Assembly: GCA_964392615.1 (NCBI GenBank)
Contig: CAYMRB010000439.1
Location: 1-8,419, forward strand
Source: CAYMRB01 sp964392615
Lineage (GTDB): Bacteria > Planctomycetota > UBA8108
Direction: 5' to 3'
Length of the DNA stretch: 8,419 nucleotides
Shown here one piece after another: positions 7,308 through 8,419 of the stretch. Each line of letters begins with the position of its first letter. Within the stretch, counting starts at the first letter, position 1. The translations under genes were made by a program, and so were the position numbers. The notes beneath the pieces are model-generated. The model was not told the DNA's origin. It searched no databases and was given only the letters and a program-made list of their open reading frames with translations.

Positions 7308-8419
7308 TCACCTCGCAGCCAGCAAGATGTTCCTCGGCGTGACCCGTTCGTCGCAGAACGTGCCGACCGTCGGCTGGCGGCCCGATTCGAGGAGGTAGAG
7401 CGCGCGATCGAGCACGATCCAGAGCTCGAGCGGTCGGCGAAACAGCCCGCGTACCAGCGCCAGCGAACGCGCGATCCGCACTCGATCGAATCCTCGAGCC
7501 TCGGCGCGCGATGCGTCCCAACGCTTCGGCAGCTCCTGCCCGATCCGCGCGGCGGCCGCGACGCAGAACGCGTCGAAGGGCAGACGGAAGAGCCGGCGCG
7601 GCAGCGCGCCTTGCGTGCGGTAGCGCAAGGCGTGAGAGTCTTCCGCGCCGCTCCGGTCGCCCGCGTCGGTCGTCTGCAGCATCGCGTCGAGCCCGAGCCG
7701 CCACGCCTGCCGGCGCCAACGCTCGTGTCGCGCGTCGGCGGTCTCGGCGCACTCGTCCTCGCACGCGAGGCGCAGCGTACGACGCGCGAGCGGCAGGCCC
7801 GCGCGCTGACCGCTCTCCGAGAGCGGAACGAGAGCATCGAGCGGCGCGATCTTGTCGTAGCAGCACGACGCGAGAAAGATCCCGCGCGCGTCCGCCTCGA
7901 TCGCACGGAGCAGGAGCTCGTCGGCCAGGCGACCGCACGCGTGGAGGCCGACGACGGCACGCCCGCCCCGCAGGTACTCCCATGCCGCGGGGGCGTGAAC
8001 GTCGACCGCCGCGAACCGGCACCGCGCGCCCGCACGTCGCGCGCCTTCGAGCGCTTGCTCGCGCAGCTCGCCCCGACGTTCGAGAAGCCACGCCTCGCGC
8101 CCGGTCGCCGCGGCGAGCGCGCGACCCAGCGCGCCGCGACCGGCGCACCAGTCGACGATGCCGGCGACGTCCGGGGCCAGGTGCGGCGCGACGACGCGAC
8201 AGAACGCGACAAGCTGCGTGCGCTTGCGCTCCGGCACGCGGTAGAGGAGCGCGTCGTTCGCCCCGGACCGGCGCGCGGCCTTCGCGGCGGGCACATCCGA
8301 CTCACGCGCGAACTCCGGCGCGCCGGCTTCGATCGGGCCGAGACTGGAAAGCGCCGCGCAGCGCGACGCGAGCTCCGACCACGGCGCGGGAATCTCCGCC
8401 GATCGAGCTCCACCGCGCG
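7308..8419 (-). CDS. SAM-dependent methyltransferase, METTL25/TRM13-like (partial, start beyond window)
   Basis: A predicted class I methyltransferase of the Methyltransf_32 type. The SAM-binding motif reads DWCAGRGALG (about 8124-8153). It is followed by VVGLHACGRLADELLL (about 7930-7960) and ASCCYDKI with the double cysteine at 7860-7865; the LHACG plus CCYDKI pair is typical of this group. Upstream of these, YRVPERKRTQLVAF matches the VPGRK-type segment before the SAM domain in bacterial relatives. The TGA is at 7308-7310. A GTG at 8294 gives 328 residues, but the frame stays open to the window edge and reads like real protein (APWSELASRC, 8352-8390), as expected for the N-terminal region of longer homologues. 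I therefore treat the gene as cut at 8419. The substrate is unknown: some relatives modify tRNA or proteins, but nothing here decides it. Confidence 0.8.
   Translation of the reverse strand, partial: RGGARSAEIPAPWSELASRCAALSSLGPIEAGAPEFARESDVPAAKAARRSGANDALLYRVPERKRTQLVAFCRVVAPHLAPDVAGIVDWCAGRGALGRALAAATGREAWLLERRGELREQALEGARRAGARCRFAAVDVHAPAAWEYLRGGRAVVGLHACGRLADELLLRAIEADARGIFLASCCYDKIAPLDALVPLSESGQRAGLPLARRTLRLACEDECAETADARHERWRRQAWRLGLDAMLQTTDAGDRSGAEDSHALRYRTQGALPRRLFRLPFDAFCVAAAARIGQELPKRWDASRAEARGFDRVRIARSLALVRGLFRRPLELWIVLDRALYLLESGRQPTVGTFCDERVTPRNILLAAR

Noticed and set aside
4745..8413. A 1222-codon open frame on the minus strand, and a 711-codon one at 4321-6456
   Set aside because: Both run antisense to well-supported genes, are Arg/Ser/Pro-rich, show no family motif and cross several gene boundaries. 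They are a by-product of high GC content.

Overview
The window is strongly GC-rich bacterial chromosomal DNA. Third codon positions are dominated by G and C, so long spurious open frames appear on both strands. Five genes fill nearly all of it, and I see no mobile element, CRISPR array, phage gene or RNA gene. Two features fit a Planctomycetota- or Myxococcota-like bacterium: an exported HEAT-repeat gene pair and a eukaryotic-style (UAP1-like) UDP-sugar pyrophosphorylase. This assignment is an inference and could be wrong.

Layout. (1) Positions 6-2909, minus strand: a secreted glycoside hydrolase family 38 (alpha-mannosidase-like) enzyme with a clear signal peptide and recognisable catalytic motifs. 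(2) Positions 2910-3112: a divergent intergenic region holding a perfect 17-bp inverted repeat plus a third half-site, a candidate operator. (3) Positions 3113-4633 and 4647-5615, plus strand: two neighbouring genes for exported or membrane-anchored HEAT-repeat proteins, 13 bases apart and probably co-transcribed. The second ends in a 12-bp tandem repeat encoding a Asp-Ser-Asp-Thr tail. (4) Positions 5616-5791: a spacer with a 12-bp palindrome and a weak terminator-like element. (5) Positions 5792-7297, plus strand: the UAP1-like UDP-sugar pyrophosphorylase. (6) Positions 7308-8419, minus strand: a METTL25/TRM13-like SAM-dependent methyltransferase, convergent with the previous gene and cut by the right edge of the window.

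How the genes work together. The mannosidase-like enzyme would act outside the cytoplasm on glycans. The pyrophosphorylase would make UDP-sugars in the cytoplasm. The HEAT proteins look like scaffold or binding proteins of the envelope, with no catalytic signature. No sequence evidence joins the five genes into one pathway. The only plausible functional unit is the HEAT pair, possibly sharing control with the divergent hydrolase gene. I found no convincing new multi-gene system. The points most worth checking are the divergent operator-like repeat, the HEAT pair with its repeat tail, and the eukaryotic-type pyrophosphorylase.
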